A stretch of DNA of 8,237 nucleotides from Planctomycetaceae bacterium (GTDB lineage Bacteria; Planctomycetota; Planctomycetia; Pirellulales; Thermoguttaceae). Made by a program: the position numbers and the translations under genes. Positions 6,628-8,237 of this stretch are shown piece by piece. Location of the stretch: NCBI GenBank assembly GCA_031254675.1, contig JAIRTV010000459.1, positions 1-8,237 of the forward strand, given 5' to 3'. The notes below the pieces were generated by a model. That model worked only from the letters and a program-made list of their open reading frames with translations. It had not been told where the DNA came from and made no database searches. The first letter of the stretch is position 1; the number at the start of each line of letters is the position of its first letter.

Positions 6628-7986
6628 TTAAAACGAAATAACTCCGGTAATTCCGCCGGAAAACTGATCACGATTTTCGCCGCGATTAAACGGTTTTTCT
6701 CCGGCATTTTTATTCGCACTATAATCGTATCGAATTTCTGGTCGAATACTGATATTGGCGTACGGCTTCCAATTGACGCAAAACGTGTATTCGCTAAGGT
6801 CGTTTCCATAACCGAAAATATTATTAAGATTTGCCCATTCTGCGCGAAGACCAACACCTAAACGATCATTGAATTGATAAATCAGATAATTCGCAATACC
6901 GTACGTGAAAGAATGACTGCTGTCATTTCTGGTTTTCGTATCGCTATAATTCCACTGAAATCCATAACGTAATTTATTTGAAATATCGTAATTTGCCGCA
7001 ACCGTATGTAAATAAACATTCGTACCACTGAGACCGTAACGGTTTCCCTCACTATCGCCGACATCACGGTATCCACCGTAACCATTACGATTATACATTA
7101 CTGCATAAGAGATGTTCAGTTTGTTAGTAAATTGATACGAAATTATTCCGAGAAAACCGTGATCTTCATAAGCGTTTTCGGGGCTACTGTCTGCACCGGC
7201 AATGTAACCGGCTCCAAGCGATAACTTTTCATTAGGAACATATTCGAAAAACGCTCCCGAATGTGAATACGGTTCCATCATAAAAATATTGGAATGACTG
7301 AAAAAGAAAAAATCGGGTGCGCGGAGTGCTTCATAACCCATAATCGTTTCAAATTTACCGAGTTTGACGGAAAGATTGCCGTAAGCGAGTTGGGCGTACA
7401 GTTGCGGAATAGCGGTGTGATAATCGCCGTCCTGCCAACCATAATCGAATTTCGCATCGCTCCAACTTTGGGCAAACCATGCTTCGGGACCGAAATAGCC
7501 TTCAACCGCAAATCCCCAATCGAGACCATGTTTTCCGTCCGCTTCCTTTTTAACTCCAAGCCAAACCTGATTCCCCTGAAAGTCCGTCGAATGAACTGTT
7601 GAGAGCAAATTACTGTTGCCCGAATTTGGATCAAATTGTGTTACTTTTCTGCCTTTGTAATTAGAACCTCTCGTCCTTGTAACAGTATTGCCGCGATTGT
7701 TTGTATAAACACCACCTTGAATCCAGCCGAAAACTTCAATTTCGTTCAAAAATGATTGGTTATGATGTTTATTTTTGAGCGGACGGAATGTCTTCCACAA
7801 ATCGCCGGAAATCGTGTTACAAGGATCACAATCAATTGCGTCACATGGTTCACATGAGATAATTGAAATGTCCGTATTACGGAGCATAGAATCACGAGGA
7901 TGTTGTGCGTCGCTTTTGTCGGGAGTTAAAAAAAGCGTCAACACAAAAACAGTAAAAAATAGTAAAATCGATGTAGTTCGTATCAT
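6628..7986 (-). CDS. Outer-membrane beta-barrel porin, BBP2 (OmpL-like) family, with CxPC motifs
   Basis: This 452-residue protein starts at the ATG at 7986-7984. Residues 1-27 form a signal peptide (MIRTT, a long hydrophobic core, then SDA before QH). A short linker carries two closely spaced motifs, CEPC (45-48) and CDPC (53-56), in a near-repeat. The barrel begins with FGWIQGGVYTNNRGN (86-100), followed by QVWLGVKKE, DWGFAVEGYFGPEAWFAQSW, KLGKFETIMGYE (208-219), FFFFSHSN, EPYSHSGA and RPEIRYDYSA, and ends in ISF with a C-terminal Phe. These blocks match BBP2 porins and align in order with the paralog at 5026-6372. The family is common in planctomycete outer membranes. The substrate is unknown. 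No clear ribosome-binding site precedes the ATG; the upstream sequence is AT-rich, with TATACA 11 bases before the start. The transcript probably ends at the terminator at 6432-6476. Confidence 0.87.
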   Translation of the reverse strand: MIRTTSILLFFTVFVLTLFLTPDKSDAQHPRDSMLRNTDISIISCEPCDAIDCDPCNTISGDLWKTFRPLKNKHHNQSFLNEIEVFGWIQGGVYTNNRGNTVTRTRGSNYKGRKVTQFDPNSGNSNLLSTVHSTDFQGNQVWLGVKKEADGKHGLDWGFAVEGYFGPEAWFAQSWSDAKFDYGWQDGDYHTAIPQLYAQLAYGNLSVKLGKFETIMGYEALRAPDFFFFSHSNIFMMEPYSHSGAFFEYVPNEKLSLGAGYIAGADSSPENAYEDHGFLGIISYQFTNKLNISYAVMYNRNGYGGYRDVGDSEGNRYGLSGTNVYLHTVAANYDISNKLRYGFQWNYSDTKTRNDSSHSFTYGIANYLIYQFNDRLGVGLRAEWANLNNIFGYGNDLSEYTFCVNWKPYANISIRPEIRYDYSANKNAGEKPFNRGENRDQFSGGITGVISF

Positions 7987-8065
7987 TTTATTAATGTATA
8001 AAAGATGGAGGTCAACAAGTGGTCGATTCCCAATTGCCTAATGATACCAATTCGGCAGACAAATA

Positions 8066-8089
8066 TTCTAGGAACAGCAAGTTCTAGAA
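8066..8089. repeat. Inverted repeat upstream of the first porin
   Basis: TTCTAGGAAC (8066-8075) and GTTCTAGAA (8081-8089) pair over 9 bp with one bulged G around AGCAA. It lies 80-100 bases upstream of the porin start. It could be an operator, or an end structure of something further right. The rest of 7987-8237 shows no gene. Confidence 0.35.
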
Positions 8090-8237
8090 AAATTTCAGGA
8101 ATTATTAAAGTTCCCTTACTATAAACGCCATGTATGGAGTAACATGACCGACTAAAAAAGAATCCGCAATCGCTAAGGTCTAGTCAACTGGATTAGGAAT
8201 CACAGAAAAAATAAATGCTAAAATCGTCACTGTTTGC

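Noticed and set aside
1..8237. CRISPR array, tRNA, insertion sequence or defence system
   Set aside because: No regularly spaced repeats, no tRNA-like cloverleaf, no transposase and no nuclease, helicase or toxin-antitoxin protein could be seen.

Overview
The window looks like a stretch of a moderately AT-rich planctomycete chromosome. Two things point there: two outer-membrane barrels of the BBP2 (OmpL-like porin) type and a secreted DUF1080 (3-keto-disaccharide hydrolase-like) protein. Both families are greatly expanded in Planctomycetota. The low G+C for that phylum would fit a host-associated lineage, but this is inference from protein style, since there is no rRNA or phylogenetic marker here.

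Layout. Positions 1-954 hold no convincing gene. Positions 955-2262 (+) encode a secreted protein made of two tandem DUF1080 domains. Convergent to it, 2518-3237 (-) encodes a membrane-anchored protein with a coiled coil and a helical segment resembling MotE/MgtE-N. About 830 bases of mostly non-coding DNA follow, containing several good inverted repeats and a palindrome joined to a tandem repeat. Next is a secreted metallo-beta-lactamase-fold hydrolase (about 4064-4930, +) resembling methyl parathion hydrolase and AHL lactonases. A hairpin that swallows its stop codon lies between it and the convergent porin gene. Two paralogous BBP2 porins follow on the minus strand, 6628-7986 first and then 5026-6372. 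They are separated by 255 bases that hold a very clear intrinsic terminator and the GTG start signals of the second porin.

How the genes fit together. Four of the five proteins carry export signals and act in the cell envelope or outside it: two porins for uptake and two hydrolases. The fifth is anchored in the inner membrane. The genes are mostly single transcription units in convergent or spaced arrangement, not one operon, so a shared pathway is not shown. The window reads as ordinary envelope and nutrient-acquisition gene content. The most interesting non-coding structures are the terminator with an overlapping alternative hairpin ahead of the second porin, and the operator-like palindrome plus tandem repeat ahead of the hydrolase. 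I did not find a convincing new defence, mobile or RNA-guided system.
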